Of a stretch of DNA of 64,000 nucleotides, positions 1-11,480 are shown piece after piece (position 1 is the first letter of the stretch; the number at the start of each line of letters is the position of its first letter). The notes beneath the pieces are model-generated. The model was not told where the DNA came from, ran no database searches, and saw nothing but the letters and a program-made list of their open reading frames with translations. A program made the position numbers and the translations under genes. This stretch comes from Mytilus galloprovincialis (taxonomy: Eukaryota; Mollusca; Bivalvia; Mytilida; Mytilidae): positions 35,238,505 through 35,302,504 of the forward strand of contig NC_134842.1 of NCBI RefSeq assembly GCF_965363235.1, read 5' to 3'.

Positions 1-591
1 AACCGGCCACCCAACCAAGATGGCCGCCATGGCTAAAAATAGAACATAGGGGTAAAATGCAGTTTTTGGCTTATAACTCAAAAACCAAAGCATTTAGAGC
101 AAATCTGGCAGGAGTGAAATTGTTTATCAGGTCAAAATCTTTCTGCCCTGAAATTTTCAGATGAATCGGACAACCCGTTGTTAGGTTGCTGCCCCTGAAT
201 TTGTAATTTTAAGGAAATTTTGCTGTTTTTGGTTATTATCTTGAATATTATTATAGATAGAGATAAACTGTAAACAGCAATAATGTTCAGCAAAGTAAGA
301 TTTACAAATAAGTCAACATGACCGAAATGGTCAATTGACCCCCTAAGGAGTTATTGTCCTTTATAGTCAATTTTTAACAATTTTCATAAAATTTGTAAAT
401 TTTTATTATTAACATTTTCCACTAAAACTACTGGGCCAAGTTCATTATAGATAGAGATAATTGTAAGCAGCAAGACTGTTTAGTAAAGTAAGGTGTACAA
501 ACACATAACATCACCAAAACACAATTTTGTCATGAATCCATCTGCTTCCTTTGTTTAATATTCACATAGACCAAGGTCAGAGACTCTAGTT
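1..591 (+). repeat. Dispersed repeat family A, copy 1 (5' part outside window)
   Basis: Same sequence as 900-1,497 and 3,990-5,597: the stretches around 'aaccaagatggccgccatgg' and 'tggggtatctag' recur almost base for base. The copy enters from the left edge and ends at CTCTAGTT near 591. Relative to the other copies it has lost the terminal hairpin just before that end. I see no coding potential. This motif set is, from memory, very common in bivalve genomes. Confidence 0.8.
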
Positions 592-711
592 AAGTTTTAT
601 TTTGCCATTTAATTAAAATTGATTGTTTGTCTCTGATATTCATATCATCATGATCATCTTTCCAAAATCTTACTAAAAGATTTATCAATGGCAGATCTAT
701 GATGTCTTTTT

Positions 712-1497
712 TAGCTCACGTGGCCGAAGGGCCAAGTGAGCTTTTCCCATCACTTGGCGTCCGTCGTCTGTCGTCGTCCGTTGTCGTTAACTTTTACAAA
801 AATCTTCTCCTCTGAAACTACTGGGCCAAATTAAACCAAACTTGGCCACAATCATCATTGGGGTATCTAGTTTAAAAAATGTGTCCGGTGACCCGTCCAA
901 CCAACCAAGATGGCCGCCATGGCTAAAAATAGAACATAGGGGTAAAATGCAGTTTTTGGCTTATAACTCAAAAACCAAAGCATTTAGAGCAAATCTAACA
1001 TGGGGGTAAAATTGTTAATCAGGTGAAGATCTATCTGCCCTGAAATTTTCAGATGAATCAAACAACCCGTTGTTGGGTTGCTGCCCCTGAATCGCTAATT
1101 TTAAGGAAATTTTGCTGTTTTTGGTTATTATCTTGAATATTATTATAGATAGAGATAAACTGTAAACAGCAATAATGTTCAGCAAAGTAAGATTTACAAA
1201 TAAGTCAACATGACCGAAATGGTCAATTGACCCCTTTAGGAGTTAATGTCCTTTATAGTCAATTTTTAACAATTTTCATAAAATTTGTAAATTTTTATGA
1301 ACATTTTCCACTGAAACTACTGGGCCAAGTTCATTATAGATAGAGATAATTGTAAGCAGCAAGACTGTTTAGTAAAGTAAGATGTACAAACACATCATCA
1401 TCACCAAAACACAATTTTTTCATGAATCCATCTGCTTCCTTTGTTTAATATTCACATAGACCAAGGTGAGCGACACAGGCTCTTTAGAGCCTCTAGT
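712..1497 (+). repeat. Dispersed repeat family A, copy 2 (full length, short form)
   Basis: Starts at TTAGCTCACGTGGCC, which folds on GGCCAAGTGAGC as a 5' hairpin, and ends with the hairpin AGGCTCTTTAGAGCCT followed by CTAG and T. The interior matches copies 1 and 3. The 3' hairpin plus CTAG end is what a Helitron 3' end looks like (hairpin, then CTRR, then host T). A 5' TC end is not evident, so a Helitron-like origin is inference only. No open frame of note. Confidence 0.8.
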
Positions 1498-2125
1498 TTG
1501 GATTCATGATGAATAAGTCCTGGTTTTACTCCATATCTTCATGTCTTCATATTTTTGTCATTGGAGATTCTCTTTACCGATTACTTTAATCAGACAGAAT
1601 TAGATATATTGATCATTGTAACTCTGACAAAACAATAAATCCATTTAGGTACATGTACTAGAAAGACATGAAAGACAACAAGAATTTACAAAAATTATAC
1701 ATTATAAAGTTGTCGCAATTAAACAGAACCTCAAATCAGTGTAAATATTTAGTTCATGTGTTTTTATTAAAAGTCATTGCTCAACACCTTGTTTATATTA
1801 TTTTGATATAAAACCTGCATGTGATAAGGCACATGATGTATTTAAAAAACTACATTTTAATTATAGAATTTGTTATACATGATTATATATGTAACAAATA
1901 AACATGTAGGTATGGTAGATTGAAAAGACCTTGGATGAATTTCAAAATTGATTACATTTACAGGTGCGAAGGGTCTTTTAAAATTTTTGTATTAAAGATT
2001 TTGAAACAAAACATAGTTATCTATAGACCAGTTGATACTTCTTAATCTTGATAAGTGTTATAAGTCCATGTTAACTTAGGTTTTATATATATAAGAGTTT
2101 AATCCAACACGTGTTCAGGGATATG
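1498..2125. other. Non-coding stretch, no feature recognised
   Basis: AT-rich sequence between two dispersed repeats. I see no long open frame, exon-like block with flanking splice signals, or repeat that recurs elsewhere in the window. Confidence 0.5.
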
Positions 2126-2432
2126 CTAGCAGCTTTCAAATGAATTAAACCAATCACAGTAAGACACAGAATTGAGTGACAAAACAATAATTGAACATAG
2201 GAAAAAGTAAAACAACAAGATTACCAAACTCTTGAGAAAAATTCTAAACGATAGTCCTAAAGCAAATGGCAAAATCAAAAGCTCAAACACATAAAATGAA
2301 TGGATAACAACTGTCATATTCCTGACTTGGTACAGGCATATTCTAATCATGCTAATAACTGGTTCTATAGCTATATGTAGCTAAACGTGAACTTGTCTCA
2401 CTTGTATGACAGTTGTATAAAATGAAGTAAAA
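2126..2432 (-). repeat. Dispersed repeat ('TGACTTGGTACAGG' family)
   Basis: Shares the phrase around TGACTTGGTACAGG and the following 'ggt' and 'ctgacttg' stretches with 38,447-38,720 and 59,990-60,130. A 74-codon minus-strand open frame over it is fortuitous. The family is recalled as common in mussel sequences; strand assignment is arbitrary. Confidence 0.5.
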
Positions 2433-2488
2433 CTTTTCATATTTGCAATTCAATTTCTTGAGCTGTTTCACATACAAACCCTAATTTT

Positions 2489-3575
2489 TGTCGAGCCTGC
2501 AACTTTTGTTGCAGAAAGCTCGACATAGGGATAGTGATCCGGCGGCGGCGGCGGTGTTAGCTAACTTCTTAAAAGCTTTATATTTTAGAAGGTGGAAGAC
2601 CTGGATGCTTCATACTTTGTATATAGATGCCTCATGTTACGAAGTTTCCGTCAGTCACATGTCCAATGTCCTTGACCTCATTTTCATGGTTCAGTGACCA
2701 CTTGAAAAAAAAGTTCAGATTTTTTGTAATGTTGAATTCTTTCTTATTATAAGTAATAGGATAACTATATTTGATATGTGCGTACCTTGAAAGGTCCTCA
2801 TGTCTGTCAGACAGTTTTCACTTGACCTCGACCTCATTTCATGGATCAGTGAACAAGGTTAAGTTTTGGTGGTCAAGTCCATATCTCAGATACTACAAGC
2901 AATAGGGCTAGTATATTCGGTGTATGGAAGGACTGTAAGGTGTACATGTCCAACTGGCAGGTGTCATCTGACCTTGACCTCATTTTTATGGTTCAGTGGT
3001 TATAGTTAAATTTTTGTGTTTTGGTCTGTTTTTCTCATACTATATGCAATAGGTCTACTGTATTTGTTGTATGGAATGATTGTAAGGTGTACCTATCTAG
3101 CGGGCAGATGTCATGTGACCTTGACCTCATTTTCATGGTTCAGTGGTCAAAGTTAAGTTTTTGAGTTTTGGTCTTTTTATCTAATACTATATGCCATAGG
3201 TCATCTATATTTGGTGTATGGAAATATTTTATGATCTTTATGTCAGTCGCGCAAGTTTTATTTGACCGTGACCTCATTTTCACGGTTCATTGCACAGTGT
3301 TAAGTTTTTGTGTTTTGGTCTATTTTTCTTAAACTATAAGTAATAAGTCAACTATATATGTTGTATAGAAGCATTGTTAGCTGTACATGTCTGCCTGGCA
3401 TGGTTCATCTGACCTTGACCTCATTTTCAAGGTTCCTTGGTCTTTGTTTAGTTATCTTGGTTAATGTTAAGTTTATGTGACAGTTGTATTAAAGCTTAGC
3501 TTTATACTTAGGACTATCAACATAATATCAATGATTAGTATAGAAGGCGAGACATTTCAGCGTGTGCACTCTTGT
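2489..3575 (+). repeat. Dispersed repeat family B with ~148-bp internal tandem units
   Basis: Begins with a hairpin: TGTCGAGC pairs with GCTCGACA, enclosing TGCAAC/GTTGCA. A GGC-rich stretch follows, then about six tandem units of roughly 148 bp, each containing TGACCT(TGACCT)CATTTTCATGG. Unit marks lie near 2,671, 2,827, 2,972, 3,121, 3,264 and 3,413. The 5' part recurs at 63,557-64,000 at the other end of the window. No protein is supported. Confidence 0.75.
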
Positions 3576-3771
3576 TATTATAAGTTGGGGCAACAGTATT
3601 GGATTCCCTGGACATGTTTATCAATCATTTAAAAAGAATGCTTTGATATAACATGCATTATCATCACATGCACTAGCTAGTGTTCTATGGCAATCAGTTT
3701 TAAGCAAATACTATACGGTTAAATATTAAGAACCAAAAGTAAGGGTGATGGATAAACTTTATTGTTCCTAG

Positions 3772-5597
3772 TTAGCTCACCTGGCGCGAAGGGCCAAGTG
3801 AGCTTTTCCCATCACTTTGCGTCCGGCGTCCGTCGTCCGTCGGCGTCCGTCGTCCGTCGTCCGTCGTCGTCGTCCGTCGTCGTTAACTTTTACAAAAATC
3901 TTCTCCTCTGAAACTACTGGGCCAAATTAAACCAAACTTGGCCACAATCATTATTGGGGTATCTAGTTTAAAAAATGTGTGGCGTGACCCGGCCAACCAA
4001 CCAAGATGGCCGCCATGGCTAAAAATAGAACATAGGGGTAAAATGCAGTTTTTGGCTTATAACTCAAAAACCAAAGCATTTAGAGCAAATCTGACATGGG
4101 TTAAATTGTTTATCAGGTCAAGATCTATCTGCCCTGCAATTTTCAGATGAATCGGACAACCCGTTGTTGGGTTGCTGCCCCTGAATTGGTAATTTTAAGG
4201 AAATTTTGCTGTTTTTGGTTATTATCTTGAATATTATTATAGATAGAGATAAACTGTAAACAGCAATAATGTTCAGCAAAGTAAGATTTACAAATAAGTC
4301 AACATGACCGAAAAGGCCAGTTGACCCCTTTAGGAGTTATTGCCCTTTATAGTCAATTTTTAACCATTTTTCGTAAATCTTAGTAATCTTTTACAAAAAT
4401 CTTCTCTTCTGAAACTACTGGGCCAAATTAAACCAAACTTGGCCACAATCACAATTGGGGTATCTAGTTTAAAAAATGTGTGGCCTGACCCGGCCAACCA
4501 ACCAAGATGGCCGCCACAGCTAAAAATAGAACATAGGGGTAAAATTCAGTTTTTGGCTTATAACTCAAAAACCAAGCATTTAGAGCAAATCTGACATAAG
4601 TAAAATTGATTATCAGGTCAAGATCTATCGGCCCTGAAATTTACAGATGAATCGGACAACCTGTTAGTGGGTTGCTGCCACTGAATTGGTAATTTTAAGG
4701 AAATTTTGCTGTTTTTGGTTATTTATCTTGAATATTATTATAGATAGAGATAATCTGTTAACAGCAATAATGTTCAGCAAAGTAAGATTTACAAATAAGT
4801 CAACATGACTGAAATGGTCAGTTGACCCCTTTAGGAGTTATTGACCTTTATAGTCAATTTTTAACCATTTTTCGTAAATCTTAGTAATCTATTACAAAAA
4901 TCTTCTCCTCTGAAACCACTGGGCCAATTTAAACCAAACTTGGCCACAATCATCATTGGGGTATCTAGTTTAAAAAATGTGTGGCGTGACCCGGTCAACC
5001 AACCAAGATGGCCGCCACGGCTAAAAATAGAACATAGGGGTAAAATTCAGTTTTTGGCTTATAACTCAAAAACCAAGCATTTAGAGCAAATCTGACGTAA
5101 GTAAAAATGATTATCAGGTCAAGATCTATCTGCCCTGAAATTTTCAGATGAATCGGACGACCTGTTGTTGGGTTGCTGCCCCTGAATTGGTAATTTTAAG
5201 GAAATTTTGCTGTTTTTGGTTATTATCTTGAATATTATTATAGATAGAGATAAACTGTAAACAGCAATAATGTTCAGCAAAGTAAGATTTACAAATAAGT
5301 CAACATGACTGAAATGGTCAGTTGACCCCTTTAGGAGTTATTGCCCTTTATAGTCAATTTTGAACCATTTTTCGTAAATCTTAGTTATCTTTTACAAAAA
5401 TCTTCTCCTCTGAAACTACTGGGCCAAGTTCATTATAGATAGAGATAATTGTAAGCAGCAAGAATGTTCAGTAAAGTAAGATTTACAAATACATCACCAT
5501 CACCAAAAACACAATTTTGTCATGAATCCATCTGCGTCCTTTGTTTAATATTCACATAGACCAAGGTGAGCGACACAGGCTCTTTAGAGCCTCTAGT
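3772..5597 (+). repeat. Dispersed repeat family A, copy 3 (expanded, 500-bp tandem units)
   Basis: Same 5' hairpin (TTAGCTCACCTGG...GGCCAAGTGAGC) and same 3' hairpin plus CTAGT end as copy 2. The interior has been tandemly expanded: the phrase TACAAAAATCTTCTC recurs at about 3,891, 4,392, 4,892 and 5,392, a period of 500-501 bp. A CGTCCGTCGTC-rich simple repeat lies at 3,820-3,880. No coding potential. Confidence 0.8.
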
Positions 5598-6436
5598 TTT
5601 TTTAGATACCTTCCTACACCATTTGTACACACTACATTGCACTAAGTTACAAAAATGTATTTACAATCTACAAAATTCTGTTAAAATTATAAATGTTCAA
5701 TATTAAATGCCTTGTTCAGAAGTTTAACCTTGGTCAATATAACAAGGTTATTTATAGTTATTAAATCGCAATTACCTTTTTATAGATAGAAAAAAGAAAA
5801 CATCATATACTTTGAATGTTAGCTGTCAAGTCTTGTTTATACAAAATCCTGTGATAAATTGATAAAATATATTGTGTTCCCCAGACATTTAATTGTTCAG
5901 TGGACTGTGATCTTGTCTACCTACAAATGTATCATGCTTATTATTGGAAAAAAATAACAGAGGCATCATGATTTTTCATAGATTAACCTTTTTTTCTGAT
6001 CAATTATGTATCAATAATTAACAAATTGAGAATTGATGATATAATGTTGATGAATGTTTATAATTAACAATTTATGTTGAATAATTTTAACTTGGCACCA
6101 ATGACGTATAGAACTTCTTGAATCCACTTTAATTGTTTGTGTATTTTGTCTGTAGTACTAATAGTAATGTATTCAGAAGTAATTTAAAGATTTAAAAAAA
6201 ATCAGCCCATGAAAATAACTCTTGTTTACCATTTTAAAGGTCATCACAGTTGGTAGACTGCTCATGTCAGTTTAATGTAAATGACAAATTGGTGCATGGC
6301 CTTGACAAATTTACAGTAGAGCACTGTGAAGTCTGTGTATATATAAATTAAAATGAAAACCTGTTTCTACATATTGGCATTAAATAAATATATTGATGAA
6401 AACCCTGAATTTAATTTCTGTAAGCTGTAAAGCCCA
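5598..6436. other. Non-coding stretch, no feature recognised
   Basis: AT-rich sequence without long open frames or recognisable repeats, lying between family A copy 3 and the 965-bp inverted-repeat element. Confidence 0.5.
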
Positions 6437-7401
6437 AGTCCCACTAGACCCCAATCACACCAGGCTCACCCCGATCTAAAATAAATTCACATCGTGGTGA
6501 GGTCGCGGTATGAGTGTTACTTTCATGATGCAACTACGTCCTCATTACGCTTCTACAACAATCCCACTACGATTACACCACGTTCTCAACGTGTTTATTT
6601 TGCGACCTCACAATGCTTATCAAGATCTTCCTACGCTCATCACGTTCTCACTACGACCATACCACAAGTTATCAAATTGCAACACGATCTAACCACCAAC
6701 AGCAAGCTACACTGTATAAAGGGCCCCCCAAAAAAACTAGTGTAAAACCATTCAAACGGGAAAACCATCGGTCTGATCTATATAAAAACGAGAAGCATGG
6801 TTGAGCCATTAGAGAAAATGGACAAGGAGTCCTTATCACATACAGACAAACAAAACCTGGAAAGATTTGATATATATTTTATGTGAAAATGAGAATGATG
6901 GTCGTAGTATGAACGTAGTCAGGTCGTAAGAAGAGCATGACGAGGATGACAAGGGCGTGCTAGAATCGTACTATGGTCTTGAACAGCGTGTTGTGAACGT
7001 GGTATAGTCGTAGTGGAAGCGTAGTTGGGTCGCAGTGATAACTTGATGGTCGTAGTGAGGTCGTAATAAAGTCGCTGTGAGATCGTAGCAAAGGCTCTTG
7101 GAATAGAATCACGCTTTCCCCATGCTCTCGCTACGATGGTACAGCGACCTTCACGATCTTACCAGGACTTAAGTGCGCTTTCACTACGCTTCTACTACGC
7201 CCAGATTTCGCCACATGACTGCACCGGCCACGATTGTTTTGAACAAGTTCAAAGTTGGCCACGCTCATCACTATCTTGAAGACCTCACCATGACCGGGAT
7301 ACAACCTTACTGCGATCTACACGATCGTATTAAGATCAGCAAAATTTGCATTTTTTTCACAGATTGTAGTGCGATCGTGGCCTAGTCATGCTAGTGGGAC
7401 T
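6437..7401. mobile_element. 965-bp element with AGTCCCACTAG terminal inverted repeats
   Basis: The ends AGTCCCACTAG (6,437-6,447) and CTAGTGGGACT (7,391-7,401) are perfect 11-bp inverted repeats. The interior is unusually rich in ACTACG/CGTAGT-type words. They read mainly as ACG forms in the left part and CGT forms in the 6,900-7,090 part, so it is partly self-complementary. Several short open frames (60-83 codons) overlap on the left but carry no recognisable domain. A target-site duplication could not be fixed: GCTGTA lies near both ends but not flush. Best read as a non-autonomous DNA element. Confidence 0.65.
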
Positions 7402-9919
7402 GCTGTATAAGATAAATTGCATGAGTTGACATATTTTATAGACACCTCAGTCTTGTCTGTCTTGTAAATGAGATATTTACCAAGAGATGTAATGGTTTTT
7501 ACCCATGTTGCCAAAAAGAGAAGCAGGTCTAGTTATAAGTAACTGCTCAACCCTGTCTGTCTGTCTTTTCACCCATCTGACGTGTCCATCCAAAAGATAA
7601 TTTTTCGTCAAAGTTTTCTTGTCTTTTAAATTTTATGAAAGTGAATGATTTAATATTTGGTCTAAAGATTGATAATGCTAAGTTGTAGTGTAAGCGATGT
7701 TTACATCTGCTGTATTCATTTAGCCATTTCCTGCTAGGTGATAGGTTGAAATTTTACAACACTTAAATTGTACATTTTCATCAAAATTTTTATGAATCCT
7801 TATGAAGTGAATGAATTTTATATTTGATCTGGGAATGAGTCAGGTCCATATAGGTATTTTAAGTCTTGTTTGAGTTTTGAGTTGTTGTCTCATGCATGTA
7901 CATGTTTATATTGTCATTTCCTTTTAATATATAAATAAGAAGAAGATGTGGTATGATGGTCAATGACAATCAATGAGACATCTCTGAACCAGAGACATAA
8001 AAGGCATTATCAGCTTGCCTTGGTTGGGTAGTTCATGGGTTTAATCTAAATCAGGGTCAATTAACCAAGACCTTATACTTAATAAGAAGTAAGAGCAAAA
8101 CTGCTTTGATTATGGGTCTAAATAGTCTTCTTGCACACTGTTACATTTGTACATTTGTACATTGTCTATTATAGCTATATAGTATGTTAGGCTGTTAGCC
8201 TATGTACAAGCACTGGATTCATATTTCTACAAAAGAGGGACGAAAGATACCAAAGGGACAGTCAAACTCATAAATCTAAAACAAACTGACAACGCCATGG
8301 CTAAAAATGAAAAGGACAAACAAACAACAGCACACACGACACAACATAGAAAACTAAAGAATAAACAACACCAACCTCAATATATGTACAAGCATTGAAT
8401 TGTGACGTTTGTGTGAAAAATTATGTTTGCATGACAGAGCACATAACGTTTGTGCAAAATTTTCATTTTTAGAATACTACTTTTGCGCTGGACATAAAAC
8501 AACCATAAAACAAAGAATTCATTTTGAAGTCACAAATTAGTATGGAAATATATAAATATAAAAAAAAAGCTAGAATGCAAGCTTTCTGCACTGCCTTACA
8601 GCAAAGTATCTGTTGCATTACTTCAGAAATTATTCAATAAATACTAAGTGCCGTCATAAAAACATAATCTTATGCAATGTATATCAAATTACGCTTACTA
8701 GTGCAAAAAAAATTTTTCATATCAACATTATAAAACAATAATCTATATTAACTATTTTTTTTATATATATAAACCATAAAGTAATACAAGTACCAGTAAG
8801 CATCATCGCTGGATGCAGTTCTTTTTAATTCTAGTTTTCATGTCCTTGGAAAAAACGTATGATAAGCAATGCCCTTTACTTAAGAATAATACTGTGCCTT
8901 ATAATAACAACTTAAATCATTCTGTATACTTTAGATGATAAGTACATTAAGTTATATGTCAACAAGTCTGATCTTATAGTTTAAAATCTATTTACATTAG
9001 AATTTTACAACTATTAACTAATAAATATTTAAAGTAGTAATGTTCAAACAAAATCGTTGATTAATTTTTGTATTTTTTGTAGATAATAACTTAATTTCAT
9101 TCAAAACAAGTATTATGTTTATTTTGAATGATAAAGTGCCTTTAAAACAAGTATTTAAATTTCTGATCTATGTGACCTCCTTTAAATATTGAATGAGCAC
9201 TTATAATTTGTCAGATTTATGTAAACTTACAGCTGTCTGAATGAAAGTTGTCAACTGTTGATTATATGCGTTGCTATGTTTCTGTCACTTCAACTCATCG
9301 ATTTACAACCCATATTTACAGATTGACTTTTATCATGTGTTTATTGAGCATGATTTTTCTGAATTTATCTTGTGAAATAATTTTATAAAGATATATATAA
9401 ATTGCATAATTTTTGTGAATATGACATTTTGATTGCAATATGATATTGGTTAACTTCCCTTTCTTAGAAATAATATTTACTGGTTTACTTCAATGGTGAG
9501 CAAATGGGAAAACTTTCCCTGTCACACGACAAACTTGAGATGTTAAAAATTTCATATCTACTAAGATCCCTTAATTACTTTCATTAATTCAATAATTGTC
9601 CTTAACTAACTTGCCACTGGACACTTAACAGCCAGTCAGCCCGCCAGCCATCCTTCACTAACTTAAACACAATTATTATCCAGGTAATATTTGTTTATGT
9701 TCACCTTTTCTAAGAACTGGAATAACTCATTAATTTCAATTTTAGAGAGAAATTCTTGCATTCAAAACTTCACTATCATACAGGGCTATACTCCTGAAAT
9801 ACACGATATATATGTTGGTGAGACAACTTAATTAATGAAACCTATAAAACATATTGTTTCCTATTCATGTTTATACTATAGTATTCTTTTCCATAAATGA
9901 GTAAGTCAGTCAGAAGTAA
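7402..9919. other. Non-coding stretch with one dispersed repeat
   Basis: No gene found. A fragment near 7,940-8,010 (GATGTGGTATGATGG...AATGAGACA) resembles the repeat at 21,344 and 42,850. A further dispersed repeat is at 8,226-8,385. The rest is AT-rich and featureless to my reading. Upstream exons of the WD40 gene could hide here but I could not identify one. Confidence 0.5.
8226..8385 (+). repeat. Short dispersed repeat ('AAAGATACCAAAGGGACAGTC' family)
   Basis: The phrase GATACCAAAGGGAC followed by an A-rich stretch with ACAAACAACAG recurs at 40,030-40,170 and, in modified form, at 59,650-59,760. Recalled as a very common mussel repeat. It has no coding potential. Confidence 0.55.
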
Positions 9920-11019
9920 CCCAGCAGGCACAAAACGTTGTATCAACGTTGATCCAAAGTCAGTCTTCAACGTTGTTACAACGTTGAAACTTGGGTTAGT
10001 TTTGAAAGTTGTAATGACGTCGAAATTCTGACGTTGAATCAACGTTGCAGTTTCAACGTTGTATTGACGTTGATAACATGTTGAAATCGGGTCCAGTGAC
10101 GTTGAAATCAGGTCGGGTTTAGGTTGAAATCAGGTCGAGTTAGGTTGAAATCAGGTCTGGTTTAGGTTGAAATCAGGTCGAGTTAGGTTGTAGTTGGGAC
10201 ATTTGTAGGTTGGTTGAAGTGATGGTTTTGGGGTGTACATTAATCCTTATTGGCACGTGTTCAAATACAATAACAAGATAACTGAATTATGAAATGAAAA
10301 AGCCCCTTTCAAGTTTTATTTCAAGTTAGTGTCCATCAACAGTTCCTTTCTCAACAAGGGACTCCAAAAGAGAATAGTAGACAATAACAATCAGAAACAA
10401 AGAGAAGAGACAGTTACAATATCAACATTTTATTTGAAATCAAATATATCAATATTAACAAAGCTTACTTTTCTAGCACATCAATTTCTCAAAGCAAAGG
10501 AAAAAAGAAAAACTTACTACAGCACACTGGTTTGATTCTGGTTGATCAAGTTTTCCAACTTATACAAAATTATGTAAATGCAGCAAATTTGACACAGTGA
10601 CACAAAATGCCTCCTTTGTTTTATGTGAATACATAGCAGGACCATAAAAAAAGATGTTCTCATTTTAAGTTTTTGTAAGCCGATATTTCATGTATTTACT
10701 TCTTTTTTATTGTCTTTTTTTCATTTTTATTGATACTTGTTGATCTGAAATTTGACTTTTGAGGGTATACCGTATGTTTTTTTTATTCATCTTGAAGGCA
10801 TTTGGAACAAACCATACCATCACCAAGCTGTTTACTCATTCAATCATTATCCATACACCCGATACAATTGAGTAAACCGGAGAAAAAAAGATGCACCAAA
10901 TAACTTATTTCTAAATTTCACTGCCTTTTTTTACTGGCACTTAATTGACTATAGAAATAAAAAAAAAGAGGTTTTTAAAATGAAAAATTTATTTTGTTTT
11001 AATGATTTATTCTTCTGGC

Positions 11020-11122
11020 CTAGAAACTCCTTCTGCTCTCTGTGGGGCACACTTCAAATGTCCTGATCACTGCGCGGATATTTTGGATTCTGGTGTCTCT
11101 TTGTGGCAGACTAGAACAGCAT
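11020..11122 (-). other. Possible relic terminal exon inside the CCCAG transposon
   Basis: Reading the minus strand, a TTTCAG acceptor at 11,123-11,128 is followed by an open frame of about 33 codons. It is rich in Cys/Arg (starting CCSSLPQRDT, ending SRRSF), stops at 11,020-11,022 and is followed within 20 bp by AATAAA. Local GC content is higher than in the surroundings. It may be the last exon of the transposon's own gene or a captured host exon. No homologue recognised; could be chance. Confidence 0.2.
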
Positions 11123-11443
11123 CTGAAAGCATGGAAAAGAAATAACATAAATTTGAATTACATAAATAAAGTTGTGTACTTTTACAAGCCGGAAATGTTA
11201 TCAAATTTTACCAATTATTAAACAATTATTTTAAATCATAGAAAACAACATGTTCATTTGAAACAATTGTACCAGCTTGCATCAATAACAAGACAAAGCA
11301 TGAATCCTTTAAACCAGATCTGTGTTTGCCAATATCCATAATGTTCATATACAGATAAAACTATCAAAGATGAGAGGTATTTAACGAAAAAATCTAAAAG
11401 ACCAAAATAGTGTTTAAGAGCAGACCATTTCTATGTGTGTCAG

Positions 11444-11480
11444 CAGAGACATATAATACAATATGTATTATATGTCTCTG
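11444..11480. repeat. Perfect 17-bp hairpin with 3-nt loop
   Basis: CAGAGACATATAATACA, then ATA, then the exact reverse complement. It lies inside the CCCAG transposon. Function unknown; it could be a nested short palindrome or a structured RNA stem. Confidence 0.7.

Noticed and set aside
6494..6804. Overlapping open frames of 60-83 codons in the 965-bp element
   Set aside because: Three frames open at once in a stop-poor, ACG-rich repeat; none has a recognisable domain.
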